From the NCBI GenBank assembly GCA_025201345.1, contig JAIXMG010000017.1, forward strand, positions 372,001-436,000: DNA of 64,000 nt. Direction: 5' to 3'. The DNA comes from Thamnidium elegans (Eukaryota; Mucoromycota; Mucoromycetes; Mucorales; Mucoraceae). Shown one piece after another: positions 23,440 through 35,585 of this stretch. Numbering within the stretch: position 1 is the stretch's first letter; every line of letters starts with the position of its first letter. The position numbers and the translations under genes were made by a program. Under the pieces are notes generated by a model. The model was given only the letters and a program-made list of their open reading frames with translations, ran no database searches and had not been told where the DNA came from.

Positions 23440-25279
23440 ATGTTGAGAACTTCTTTTCCTACTAACCTAAATAGGGATCGTTTATCTACAATACTAAAAG
23501 ATGACAATAGTAGTTTAACAACTGTAAATGATTTGTACGAGAAAGACTTGATTGTTTATGGTACTACTTGGATTGCATGGGTTCAGATATTCAACGTTAT
23601 ACTTGTCAATAGTGCTAGCTCTCTCATGTGGGCTAGCGCCTCCAGCGCCCCTGTGGTAGTGTCAGAATGGATGCAGGTCAATTATACTGCTCTAAACTGG
23701 CTATCCAATCTATCTGCTGTAATTAATACAATTTGTTCATTGTTAACTGGTTGGTCATATCAACGATTTGGCATAAAGGCAAACGTAATTACAACAGCAA
23801 AAAAAAAACATTTATCAAAAAAAACATTTATCAAAAAAAACACTATAAAAAACACTAAAAAAACCTGTCAATTATAGATTTTGTTTGCAGCTGTCATGAA
23901 CTTTGTGGGATGCTGGATTCGATGTATTGCAATAATTGTCCCTGAACACCATCGATATACAGTTATGATGGTTGGTCAATTTGTAGCTAGTATTGGCGGC
24001 GCATTTGTGTACAAGTAAGTATAAAACTATAAATAGATACATAATACTTTCCAATTAACTTTAATTTTGCATGTAGTATATCAGCCAAGGTAATATATAC
24101 ATATAATAAAAAAGTTTAAATCATGCGATTTTTTTTTCTCTCTTCATATTATATTGATGAGTTCTAGTAATAGTTAGCGTCGGTATGGTTTGCCCCTCAA
24201 CACCGGGGCGTTGCTAATATATTAGCTAGTAAATGATCCTAATTAAATAACTTTAATATAACATATTAACTTTTTTTTTTTTTTCTGTTTAGCATTGTCA
24301 GTTGGTATGGCGATGGCACCTGTTTTAATACCTTTTCTTTGCCCCACACCTGACAAGGTATCATCCATGTTAATTATCGTATCCATTATATCCACCGTTT
24401 GTGCAATTCCATCCGTATTTTTACCGAGCCAGCCTCGCATACCTTCATCGCCATCAGCTGAGCAAGATCGTATGGGATTTAAAGAAGCCATACAATGTCT
24501 TTGGAAGAACCCATCGTTTATCTGGGTGACCATACTTTGTGCAGCCAATGGAGGTATGGTATTCTCAGTTGCCACTTTGATCATTGAAGCTATTTCGCCA
24601 TTTGGTTACACCGATCTAGAGTCTGGTTTTTGTGCTACCGCAAGTGTTGTGGCTGGCTTTGCAGGTGGCATACTGTCGGGTTACTGGGCCGGAAAGACTG
24701 CACAGCATCTTATGCTGATTAAAATATTTACGCCCATCATGTTATTTACATATTTAATGTTGATTTTTGAAAGTAACTTCTTTTATTTAGAGAGAGAGAG
24801 AGATAAAGAAAGGGGGGACAAGAGAGCTAATGCATCCCTTTTTTTATTTTTTTTATTAGTGATTCCTAATGCATTTAGCGTGGTTTTAATCGCTTGTGTT
24901 TTAAACGGTTTTTTTGCTTATGGGTTATTACCTATTCATTTAGAACTAGCATGCGAACGTATGTATACAATTTAAATTTCCATGTATGCATGCATTGTAC
25001 CTTAAAATTTCCTTTCTAGTTTCATACCCTGTACCTGAATCCGTATCGTCTTCTATACTTTGGCTAATTACGACTGCTGCAACTTTAGTCTTCTCGGTTG
25101 CAATTGATGCATTGCGTGCAGGTCCTGAAGCTGATCCACCCAATAATATGAACTTAGCTATGATTATCGTGTGTGTAATTGTCACTGTAGGTTCTTTACC
25201 CAGTATTTGGCTAAAAGGGGATCTGAAACGAACTGCATTTGATAACGAAGCTTTGCAACAAGAAAAGACAATTAAATAA
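23440..25279 (+). CDS. MFS transporter, SLC49/FLVCR-like
   Basis: Membrane carrier with about 12 transmembrane segments. Seven exons fit: 23440-23784, 23878-24014, 24077-24089, 24174-24228, 24293-24772, 24860-24958 and 25020-25279. They give 462 residues. SLC49-like features include YGTTWIAWVQIFNVILVNS at the first helix, the WMQVNYTALNWLSNLSA segment, and AKLASVWFAPQHRGVANILA after helix 4. Animal relatives move heme, choline or pyrimidine-like solutes; the substrate here is unknown. Exon 3 is only 13 nt. The intron at 24773-24859 is 87 nt, stop-free and in frame, so its retention would insert a charged loop (ERERDKERGDKR). The gene ends 33 bp from the convergent CSN8 stop. Confidence 0.82.
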
Positions 25280-25312
25280 ATTTTGTGTGCGTGTGTATTT
25301 ATTTTTATTATG

Positions 25313-26187
25313 TTAGAACTTTTCGAGATTTAGTACAATATCAGATAGTTTAGCAAATTGGTTCATATCAGTTGCTACGCGGGGTGCCGGATCTAAACGA
25401 TGTTAATGTTAACGATAGCTTTTTTACATACAAGTATTATTATTTACCTGGTTTAGCAGGAATCAAGATACCTGTAGATTCATCCAATTGCCACCCTCTA
25501 CTAGTTAATTCTAAATACACATGTAAGATTCAACTTTCTGTAGTACGTAAATATTTTTTTTTTTAAAAAAAAAAGTACCTAGTAAAACATCAGTCATTCC
25601 AAAATAATTTGAAACTTGAGTAACTTCAATCGACGAATAAACCTTTGGAATCAACGTCAACATATTTTCTCTGATTTTGAGTTTAATTCGCTCAGTTAAC
25701 GGTTGCATATACTGAGTCCATTGAAAGCTATCAAGATTCTGATATACTAACGGGTACTCTTTTTTAATCAATGCGGTTACAACCGACCAAACAGCATTGA
25801 TTTCAGGCGAGCTGATATTACTAGCTAGAATACGTTTACGTAAATAACGAGCAGATTGGCTAATAATGTATTTTTTTTTTTTGGTCATTAGCTTTTTTTT
25901 TAAAAAAAAAAAAAAAACTTTCTCTATTGTGTGTGTTATCTTACAGATCGTCTATTAATATACAGGCAGCTAAATAAACTGGGTAAATGTGTTCAAGAGT
26001 AATACTGGCATCTACTGCGTTCTATTGTAACAATACAGATGAGTTTTTTTTTTATTAATACACGTCCCTTTTCTCTTTTTAAAATAATAATAATAAATAA
26101 AGCACGTACATGAATCTCCAATTCTTCACAACGTCGAACAAGTCCAGCGTAATCTTTTGCTCGAATGTAATCTACAATATCTGTCAT
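25313..26187 (-). CDS. CSN8: COP9 signalosome subunit 8
   Basis: Subunit of the COP9 signalosome, which removes Nedd8 from cullins and so tunes SCF ligases. Five minus-strand exons fit: 26110-26187, 25945-26021, 25579-25859, 25448-25510 and 25313-25392. They give 192 residues. The PCI-type core contains SARYLRKRI and the INAVWSVVTALIKKEYPLVY segment. The C-terminus has GWQLDESTGILIPAKP, matching the conserved GWQ-D-T---LP-KP block of CSN8, and ends with a short helix (DIVLNLEKF). Length fits CSN8 rather than the longer proteasome paralogue Rpn12. The gene is divergent from the next one by 232 bp. Confidence 0.85.
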
Positions 26188-26419
26188 TAAGGATGTTTTA
26201 AAAAAAAAAAAAAAAGCAAAAAAAAAAATAACTGGGTGTTTTAAAACTGCGTCAGCATTGAAGAAAATAATCAAAGTATGCAATCGGTAAAATACCACCT
26301 TTAAGCATTATTTCCGACTAGGAAATTACTTTTTTTTAAAAAAAAGAGGGTTATATAAACTTCTTTTCACCCTTTTTTTTTCTTTTCTTATTTACAACAT
26401 TTCAAACCGAAAAAAAAAC

Positions 26420-28033
26420 ATGAGCAAGCTACTACATGTGCTATGGATAGCGATTCTAATATCAGTCTGCTTAGCTAAACTAAGTAAAGAAGAAGAACGC
26501 GAGAACCGACTCGTTGAAGAAGAAAATCGTATGACAGCAGATGCGGCTGCAAAGGGCGCACTACTTGTGGGGTCTAGCAACGCGCTTGTGCCCGACGCCT
26601 CTGCCGAGCACCCACTGATTATCTCCAACCCCGACGACCAACCTCTCTGCAAACCCAACACGACCTTAACCTCCTCTCGTCCGTTGAAAGTGATGGAAGG
26701 ATACGAGTACTTGGTTCTGGCCAACGACATCCCTAACCCTCGCAAGCTTCTATTTGACCAAGCCAACCACTTACTAGTCATGTCCCCCTTAGAAGGACTT
26801 TACTCTGTACGTATGGACGAGTGCGGCAATACCGACATCAAGCTTATTTTAGAAAGCGATGAACTAGATGCTACCATCGGCCACGGCGTTGCCTTATTCG
26901 ACCGCCACATCTTTGTCTCTACTGCCAACTCCGTCTATAAATTCCCATACAGCGACGGTCAGCATTCTGCTATCCAAAACGGTGTGAAAGTCATAAACAA
27001 TATCCACCCCGACAACCCTGACGCTGCTACCGATCTTGCAGTGGACCCGTTTGGACACATGTTTATTCCTCGCACTGTAAACGACTTGAACGAAAAGGTC
27101 GGCCCCAACGACGCTATGATCAAGAAGTTTAACCTCCGTCTTATTCCCGAACATGGTTTTGATTACGAGGTGGATGGTGAAGTACATGCAGTAGGTACAA
27201 ATACCCAAGGTACCATGGGATTTGATGCACAGGCCAGATTATGGGGTATTAACGGAAGAACCTCTGCTGATATCCGTCGAGAAGATATTAGTTCGCTTGA
27301 CAATCTCGCTATCTCGGGACTTGCGGAAGAAATGAATTTATACGAATTTCCTAAACTTAACTACGGTTACCCATACTGTATGACTGAATACGACCTGACC
27401 AAGGTCTCTACCTCAGGCAAAGGGCTTGGTACACAATGGGCACATCCAACCTTTATGAACGACTCGCTTCCGTTAGACACTTACTGTCAAGACGAAGACT
27501 TGAATCGTCCACCTGCAGTTCCATTACCCTCCAACTCATTTGCGTCCAGTGTGTTCTTTTTTATGGGCACCTTTTGTTCTGTAGGTGATTTAACTACACA
27601 TGGCTCTTCCGTGGGACTTCCTTGTAATTGGACTGATACACCTATTATTGCTAACCACGGGTTGGCCGAGACTGCAGGAGGGCATAGCGTGGTCAGACTT
27701 CATTTTGACGATGTGGGTCATAAGCCTCGTTGGGACAAAGAGCCTGAAGTCATCTTACAAGAGACTGGCGCTTGTACTGGGCCTGGGTGTATCTCTCCAT
27801 TTGGATTGGCTGTAGATACCTTTGGTAGATTGTTTATTAGTAGCGATGAAACGAATGAAATCTTTTTGGTGTCTCGTATCTATAACCAAAACGCTGTTAA
27901 GCTCTTAACCGATCGTGCAAATGCTGAAGACGGTGACGACGACGACGACGAGGATGAAAAGAAGGATGATGATGATGACGATGATGATGAAGACTCTGAT
28001 AAAAAGAAGAAGCATGATGATGATGATGAATAG
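26420..28033 (+). CDS. secreted sugar dehydrogenase-like beta-propeller protein
   Basis: Single uninterrupted frame of 537 residues. It begins with a signal peptide (MSKLLHVLWIAILISVCLAK). It then has a propeller-like body with repeated blade motifs such as DLAVDPFGHMFIPRT, GTMGFDAQARLWGING and ISPFGLAVDTFGRLFISSDE. These resemble the soluble glucose/sorbosone dehydrogenase (SGSDH, PQQ-type) and NHL-like propellers. Cysteines and N-glycosylation sequons (NTT, NDS, NWT) fit secretion. The last 40 residues are an Asp/Lys tail with long Asp runs, perhaps metal-binding or disordered. Base composition is richer in C and G than its neighbours and there is no intron, unlike most genes here. Enzyme activity is not proven by sequence. 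Confidence 0.7.
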   Translation: MSKLLHVLWIAILISVCLAKLSKEEERENRLVEEENRMTADAAAKGALLVGSSNALVPDASAEHPLIISNPDDQPLCKPNTTLTSSRPLKVMEGYEYLVLANDIPNPRKLLFDQANHLLVMSPLEGLYSVRMDECGNTDIKLILESDELDATIGHGVALFDRHIFVSTANSVYKFPYSDGQHSAIQNGVKVINNIHPDNPDAATDLAVDPFGHMFIPRTVNDLNEKVGPNDAMIKKFNLRLIPEHGFDYEVDGEVHAVGTNTQGTMGFDAQARLWGINGRTSADIRREDISSLDNLAISGLAEEMNLYEFPKLNYGYPYCMTEYDLTKVSTSGKGLGTQWAHPTFMNDSLPLDTYCQDEDLNRPPAVPLPSNSFASSVFFFMGTFCSVGDLTTHGSSVGLPCNWTDTPIIANHGLAETAGGHSVVRLHFDDVGHKPRWDKEPEVILQETGACTGPGCISPFGLAVDTFGRLFISSDETNEIFLVSRIYNQNAVKLLTDRANAEDGDDDDDEDEKKDDDDDDDDEDSDKKKKHDDDDE

Positions 28034-28160
28034 ATATATTTTATTTTAAATAAACGTTTCCTTTTTTTTAAAAAAAAAATAATCTTTATATAACAGTAGA
28101 ATGATATTTTTTAAAACAGTGTATTTACAGGGAATAATCGAATAAGGGGTATTTTTTTTC

Positions 28161-30629
28161 TTAAAATATAGGTCTGTATCCTAATCTTCTTCTGTTGTAT
28201 ATTTTATAGCCAAAGAATCCAACAATACTTAAAATACCACCAATAATGATTACAAGTGTCAATATAACCACCAACGACCAAATCCAGGGTAGCCCAAAAA
28301 GTCCTCTACGAATCGGTAATAATACGGTATCAATGGCCAAGACACCGCCACCAGCCGATACACGGCCCAGACCAGTCACATGCGCCCTATCATTTTCACC
28401 GCCGTTCTTGACATCGATCCACAACTCGCCCTTTTCATTTTCTCGGATCGTGACCTTATCATCATCCGACAACAAAGTAGGGTACTCACTTTTATCGTGC
28501 GAGGGGTTTTGCGCGATCCACCTATCCTGCCACTCCCTAGGAATAATATGTAACTTGGCAATACGTTCCATCTGCACCGCATCCAAGAACAAATCGTCTA
28601 AATTGATGCGAGAAAAAGCTTTATCGGACGGAGCCAGGACTACTATATTCTCTTGGTTGATCACGTCCAGTAGCCCAACGCGTTCCAAGATTTGAAGCAT
28701 CGTGTTAGACTCAATACCTACTAGCAAATTCTGGTTGGTGATAACAAGCTGTGAAGGAATCAATACCTGTGACAGTTTATGCACTACGCCATTGGACACC
28801 AATAGATCTGACGCAGTAACTGTTGCACTGTCACCTACTGTCACTGTTCCAGACTCGTTTTGCTTAATGACCAGTGTTTCGTTTGCCAAGGTCTCCATGG
28901 TGATATTCTTCATATCGTTATAATACAGCAAGCTGTTGGCTGCTGCATGGTACCGTAACACAGTTTGCAGCTGTGCTTTCGCTGTAGGATGAACCAAGTA
29001 CTTGGTAACCAGACCCAGTTTTTGAAATGCGTCGTTGGTAGGTACAAATAACGTAAGTCCTTGCGTTGCTTTGATTTCTTGTACGACTTGAGACACATAC
29101 AGTGTTGCTATAAATGTTGAGAAGTCCAAGTCTAGTACCAGTTTTTCAAGAATGTCTCCTGGCAAGGAAAGGGGTTCTGAAATTTGATAAATGATGTCAT
29201 TTCCGACTGACACTATTTCAAAAAAAAAAAACGAGTTAATTACTTATAAATATTATTAATTTGATTTTTACCTTCATCTCCAATCACCCTAGCGTGGCCG
29301 AATTGAATCGAATGACCACTATAGATGGAAACTTCATGTTCAACAGACACTGGTATCTTTTGATAGTGTTGGTCTAGCGCATATGACTGGTACTGAGAAT
29401 CCAGCAACATGTTGTCATTTAAATTCTGCTGTGGCCAAGCGTCTTTGATGATATGATAAGAGAGCCAAGCCTTTGATAATAATGTCTTGTTGATTGCGTC
29501 ATTAGGAGGTACGAGGAAGGTATAATTGTTTTCAGTTTGGTCCAGATACTGATCAAGATGATACTGGTCCATGTACTCTACCATGTAGGTACTGTTGGCA
29601 CCATACATGTATTTTCTAGCATTGAATTCAATTGAGTTTGGGTGAAAGGTCTCGTCTATTAGATGAATGATACCGTTCGCCGCAAGGATATCAGATTGTA
29701 CGATCGGAATGTCATTGACAGTCATGGATTTCTTGGTAGATGCAATCACTAATGAATCTCCCGATAAAGATTTAACTATAATGTATTTGTTATTATTTTT
29801 TTCTTATGGTTATTTTTTTTTTTTAAAAAAAAAAAAACTTTACAGGTGGTTTTTCCAGACGTAAATTCATCCATATAAATCACTTTATCAATAATACTAT
29901 ACTTGAAAAATGTAGATAAATCCTGTTTACCGTACTCAGATTGCAAATACGTCGATTCAATTGCGTTGTACTTTTCTAGCGGTGTCTTTATATTAGTCAA
30001 GAATAAAGTGAACGGTTTCTTTTTCTGTAACAGATGAATGATTTCGGTGGTTGCCATGAGATCATAAACTATTTCGTTATTGGTTTTAGTTGAATCTCCT
30101 ATAAAAATTAAAAGTTTAGTACATTCAAAAAGGGAGTTTTTTTTTCTCTCTTTTTTTTGTTACCTAGTAAACTAGGTAGAGTCATAACTCTATCAATGAC
30201 TTGAATATATGTATGATTATCTACTTTTATATCCTCATCAACGACTCTAGCTTGATTGACAGACCAGCCTTTATCATTATTTGATACTTTAAACCGTTGA
30301 GCTTCATGATCGGGGCCTAAATAACCCGGCAAGACCAACAAAGACTCTTTCAGTTGACCATGATGAAACATGTCCATGGTCATACCCTTATTGACGAAAT
30401 GGTACATTAAGACCTTCTTATCCACCTCTCCCTCAAATTTTGTAAATGCATCATTATCAGGTGCAAACAATGTGCCACTAGTCAAGTTATTGACAAGAGG
30501 TATTAACCCAGTTGAGTCCAAGTGACTTAATAATGTTGAAAACCTTTCATCTTTTGATAATTTATCAATAATTGTTTGACATTGTGTAATAGATATAAAT
30601 AATAAAAATAATAAATTTTGTATCTTCAT
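28161..30629 (-). CDS. fasciclin (FAS1) repeat membrane protein
   Basis: Cell-surface or endomembrane adhesion-type protein. Four minus-strand exons fit: 30164-30629, 29844-30098, 29272-29775 and 28161-29212. They give 758 residues. A signal peptide (MKIQNLLFLLFISITQCQ) is followed by four or five FAS1 modules. Each module shows the H1/H2-type marks, for example GTLFAPDNDAFTKFE, YTFLVPPNDAINK and LTLFVPTNDAFQKLG, with closing blocks such as NGVVHKLSQVLIP. Near the C-terminus a hydrophobic segment (WSLVVILTLVIIIGGILSIV) precedes a short basic tail (YNRRRLGYRPIF). That fits a type I membrane protein of the vacuole or cell surface. Sequons are abundant. It converges on the propeller gene and lies tandem with the MFS gene 105 bp upstream. 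Confidence 0.85.
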
Positions 30630-30734
30630 TTTTTTTTTTAATAGAGAGCAAAAAAAGAGCTACAATTGTATATAAAAACTTATCCTTTTTATACAAAAAA
30701 AAAATCATGCAGACAGTCACGGTCACAAGATTCT

Positions 30735-32235
30735 TTATTGGCAAGCACCAAACAATGGTTTATCAGAGGGAATAAAGACCCACAACAGCATCATGGCAGC
30801 AGACATGGCAATACAAGCCGCTGGCATGATAATAATACCGAATTTACCAGCAACTTGGCCAGTGATAAAAGGGAACAAGGCTGCTCCACCAGCGCCTAAC
30901 CTAAATTGTTTTTTTTTAAAAAAAAAGTTGGAGGGTTTAGATTTAATTTAATTTTTTTTTTAAAAAAAAAAAGACATACGCAGCCATAAATCCAATTGAA
31001 GTAGCATGATAACTTCTAGGCAAAGCCTTTGAAGCTAATGAAATAGTGGTAGGAAACATGGGACCTAATAATAACCCAATAGTAATGAAAACTTTTATGT
31101 GTGTGTGTGTGTATGTTAGTGATACCAATATATAAGTTACACCGGAGAATAAAAATAAAAATTTACCTGCAGAATCAATTATAATGTCAGTTGATATCAT
31201 CATTATCACCAAACCACCAATAATCATCATAGTAAACAAGGTAATCATTAACTTTTCTCCAAATCTTCCACTTAGGTAGCCTAATAATATACGACCCATA
31301 GCCAACCCACCCCAATAACCTGACATGACTTGCAACATGGAGCTTGCTTCACCATGTCTACCTTCTGTCAACCAAGTGAATCCCCACCCACCCAATGTAA
31401 CTTCGACACCTACATAGATTAAGATATAGGTAGCACCAATTAAGGTGACTTTGTTCAAGATGGCTAATTTGGTCAATTCTCCGTGGTTTGGTTTACTTGT
31501 GTCATCATCATCATGTCTAATCTCTTCGAAATCAACAGGGTAAAATCCAATAGTGATACTAATGATATTGATAATCGATACACCCGCTAAAAACACATAC
31601 ATGCCCATCCAAGAGTAATTGTGATCTAATAAGAAAGCAGATACCTTGGGACTAATAAAGGCTCCAATACCATACAAGGCTAGATTAAAAAAGAAGGGAA
31701 AAAATTAAATTCAATCTGTATACACACACGCACACAAATTTATAATAACTATACCATGCAGGATATTCAACATGAGCGTAGCAAGGGGTAAATTAGCAAC
31801 ATATACGTTCATAGCTGCATCCAATAAGGCCATACCAGCACCAACAAAAGGGAATGTAAAAGCAACCACTATAAACGGCATGCCAATGGCAATCAATACA
31901 AATGCAAGCAGCATTAATGTTGAACCCAAATAAAGAGTCTTTAATTGACCTATACGATGCACAATATAACCATTTAATCCAGCACTAATAAAGAAACCAA
32001 ATGCTGAGCACAAGAATAACGTAGAGATGGTTTCATTGGAGATATCATAGTATACTTTCATTCGAGGAATAATTGTGCCCAAACTACCATCATTCAAACC
32101 AGCTACAATACTAATAAAGAATGCAGACAGAAGTGGCTTGATGTGAGGTCGCAGGTCTTTAAAGCTCTCTTCTTGTTTGCCTTGTAATAAAGGCTGTCTT
32201 TCTTCTGCGCCCGAGCTTGATTGATGGTCCGACAT
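30735..32235 (-). CDS. MFS transporter (FHS/Bsc6-like)
   Basis: Four minus-strand exons fit: 31755-32235, 31167-31679, 30980-31091 and 30735-30900. They give 423 residues with about 12 hydrophobic segments. The N-terminus is cytosolic (MSDHQSSSGAEERQPLLQGK). Helix 1 is followed by AGLNDGSLGTIIPRMKVYYD and later YLSGRFGEKLM, a short form of the MFS loop motif. The overall pattern looks like the FHS/fucose-permease-like group of the major facilitator superfamily. The substrate is unknown. The gene diverges from NSE2 with a 239 bp intergenic region. Confidence 0.8.
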
Positions 32236-32474
32236 GTTTCTATATCTTTTGCTAAAAGAAGGGATAGAAAATGTATAAAAAGAAAAAAGAAAAAGGAAAA
32301 GATCTTAATTATATATTTATACTTTAAAAAAAAAAAAAAAAAACTTTTTTTAGTAATTAGAGTTTCAACACCGCAGAACATCTTACCCTATTTAAGGCAC
32401 TTTTCGATATAAACGCGGCAGACAAAAAAAGAAAGAAAAAAAAAACGCCCTTCGTATTCCATTTCAAACAAAAT

Positions 32475-33468
32475 ATGACAGATACTAGTTTATCAGAACT
32501 TCAACACGAATTTTGCTTAAAACCTAATCAAGCCGAGGGGCTTCGAATCATTACCAATGATTCCAGCAATATATTTGAAGCCATTGAAAAGGGACGACAA
32601 TTTGTCACCGTAGCTGCTATGGATCAAGAAGAGTTAAACAATAAAGATAAGGTCATACCCTAAATAAAGAGAGAGAGAAAAAACAAAGACGTAAATCTAA
32701 AACCCTGTTTGCGTTTATAGGTTGCAACAATGGATGTTAATTTTAAAGAATTAATGGATCTTGATAATCGTGTACGCAATCAAACTTTAACCATGCGAGC
32801 CCTAGCTGATCGTATCATGTCTGGAGAAAAAATCGTAAGCTACATATATTCTTCTTATAGTGTCTATATACTGATATATATTAGAAAGATATTATGGTTC
32901 CATATGAACAAGTACAAAAGTCATTTGAAGACGAGTGGAATAATAATGAAAAACGATACAATGCCAGCGAAAAATATAGTGCATTTCGTCAAAACATTTG
33001 GGTAAAAATATATTATTATAGCATAGATTGTGCCCGTACGAAAAAAAAATACTGATATCGCAACAACAAAAATAGAATATCCATCATCCCGATGAGATTA
33101 TGCCCAGTCTAGATGAAAACGAAGACGATGACATTGTAATGGGTTCCACCAAGATCTCATTACGATGCCCACTTACAACAGCTTGGTTACAAGACCCTGT
33201 GACAAGGTATAATGCATAAACGTTCGATGAGGGAACACATACTAACGTTTTAAACAGTAATCTTTGTAAACATACATTTTCAAGAGCAGCTATTACGGAT
33301 TTGTTAAGACAATCAGGTGGTTCCGTTCCATGTCCTATCCCTGGTTGTAACAAACGAATTATTCCTCTTTGTTTAATTGCAGATGATATTATGGCCGAAA
33401 GAGTAAGAAGAGCAAGAGCAAGAGACGAGCAAAATGCCAGTACTTCTCAATACTTTGATGTCGAATAA
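32475..33468 (+). CDS. NSE2: SUMO E3 ligase NSE2/MMS21 of the SMC5/6 complex
   Basis: SP-RING SUMO ligase acting with SMC5/6 in DNA repair and chromosome segregation. Five exons fit: 32475-32651, 32721-32834, 32885-33001, 33076-33206 and 33258-33468. They give 249 residues. The N-terminal half is helical and should bind the Smc5 arm. The C-terminal SP-RING reads ISLRCPLTTAWLQDPVTS, then NLCKHTFSRAAI, then PCPIPGCNKRI, giving the Cys/His zinc ligands expected for Mms21. The first intron has a poor donor (GTCATA), the weakest splice call in the gene; the downstream exons fit well. The gene ends 50 bp from the convergent bS18m stop. Confidence 0.88.
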
Positions 33469-33518
33469 ATTATATATGTGTTCTTTTTTTTTATTATATA
33501 TATATTACATATTTTTTT

Positions 33519-34342
33519 TTAAACTCTAAAGTCGTATTGGTTACTGGTACTAGACATCAAACCTACACACACACAAAGACGTTAAATTCCACATTAAATG
33601 ATCCATAAAAAAGAAAAAGAAACTTACCCATTGCTCTTGCACGCTTAATAGCCTTGGCCAATTTACGTTGATTTTTTGCACTAACACCTACACACAAATA
33701 ATTAATTAAAAAAAAAGTTCATTTCTCTCTTCTTCTCTTTTTCTCTCTTTTTTTTTTTTATAGTAAGTTGGTACCTGTTTGTTGACGAGGTAAAATCTTT
33801 CCCATGTCGGAAACAAAATGTGTCAAAAGTCTAAAGTTCTTGTATTCATTAAGAGGATCAAGACCAAGAACCTCGAAGGGATCTTCGGTGGGAGTAGCTG
33901 TTCTACCACGGCGTTGACGTAAAGATTCTCTGTAACGTGTATCGTTTAAATCTTCAGGGTGGTAAATATCACCTTCGCGGTGAATCTTTTGATAACGTTG
34001 AACTGCTTCACTAATAGGTCTAACTCTATCCTCTACACAACACAAAAGTTAGTCATTCAATCCTTTTCATGTATTTAAATAACTGACTTACTTTGAAGAG
34101 TTCCTTCAAGTAAACTTAAAGTAGCTTCTTCAATAGCTACAAGAAAAAAAATCGATTAATACAACGTAAAAAAAAAAAAACTTTTTTTTTATTTTATTTT
34201 TTTTATAGATCATTATTTTACTTTTTTGGTTGCCTGTTGATTCAGAAGTTGTAGCATTAATTTGTTGAGAAACAGGTGTAGTAAATTGAGGAGCTCTAAT
34301 CACTCTAGAGATGGAAGAGAAGGCGCGAACCTGAGCAAGCAT
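33519..34342 (-). CDS. RSM18: mitochondrial ribosomal protein bS18m
   Basis: Mitochondrial small-subunit ribosomal protein. Five minus-strand exons fit: 34222-34342, 34092-34136, 33775-34032, 33628-33687 and 33519-33562. They give 175 residues. The N-terminus MLAQVRAFSSISRVIRAPQF is a good mitochondrial presequence. The C-terminal half carries the bS18 core: YKNFRLLTHFVSDMGKILPR followed by TGVSAKNQRKLAKAIKRARA. The last exon adds a short tail (GLMSSTSNQYDFRV). Several exons are under 70 nt. Confidence 0.9.
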
Positions 34343-35585
34343 TTTTTTTTATATAAAATTAAAAAAGAGAGAGAGAGAGAGGTTGAACAAGGGGGTATAA
34401 AAAAATAACTGTCAAGGCCCACTGCGAAAAAAAAAACCGACTGGGGCGGAGAGTTAAAGGAAGGGGGGGTACACACCAAAAAAAAAAGCCAATAAAAAAT
34501 AAGCTTCAATTGCAATGCAAAAAAATAATAATAATAATAATAGTAGGGCTTAAGGCGGGTCATATTCCTGATCTACAGCATAGCATGTGTAGTAGACTCT
34601 GATGACATGAATATAAGTCAAGTAAACCAGGTTATGAATAATTCAGGTCATAATTCAGATACGTCATGATTATTATTGTACACAGTATAAAGTTGACAAG
34701 CAATGACCAAAAAGAGGTGCGATTGTTTATACGAAAAAATACGCCATATAATTAGCGATAGTAAACATTTATTGTTGATCCTTAACTAATAACTTTCTAA
34801 AGCCGAAGCTCTTATTTCATTTAGTCAGTTTATGATAATAACACACATTCCGCATAGTTTTTAAACGAGTTGCATATTATAATTATTATATATAAAGCGT
34901 ATATTCTGGATCCGTTATTTTCAATCTAGCGGTAATTATCGGTACAATTTATTAAACACCCAGTTGATATTACGCTGATAAAAAAAGAAAAAAGAAAAGA
35001 GAGAACATATATATCATGGTGCCTGTTTGTTATGAAAGGATGATCCCTTTTTCTTTTTTATCCTTGGCTTGCAAAAATCAGGTGAGTTAATCACAAGAAG
35101 TTTTACTCCACTCATGCAGGCTTGTACTATTACTAGCAGAAAAAGAGAGAGAACGAGAAGGGCTTATATATGTCACTCATTTATTTTAATATTATATTTT
35201 GACAGAAAAAACAGAAAAAAAGGTAGTGTTGTGTAATAAACTGAAATATCTCTTATTATTAGTAGGCTCTATTTTAAACAACTAATTTTCTGATAAGAGA
35301 TAGAAAAAAAGGGGTGTAATAAATGATACATCACGATGGTTGAGCCTAAAAAAAATCTTGATTTTTTTTTCTCGTTCATCAATATTTACTTTCCTCTTTA
35401 GGGAAAAAAAGATCAGATGTGGGTTATATTGAGTGGTTTAACTACCGACATTTCTTGTATAAATAGCGAGGAGAAAAAAAAAAATATTTTTCTGCATATT
35501 TTATACAATACTCTCTCTTTTCATTCTTTCTTTTTATATATATATATATATATATATATAACAACTAATAATTACTACTGTTACT
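34343..35585. other. intergenic DNA before PQ-loop gene
   Basis: About 1.2 kb of AT-rich DNA with a G-rich patch near 34462-34470, purine-rich tracts, and a TA repeat of about 12 units near 35536-35560 just upstream of the PQ-loop ATG. No gene or RNA structure is recognised. Confidence 0.6.
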
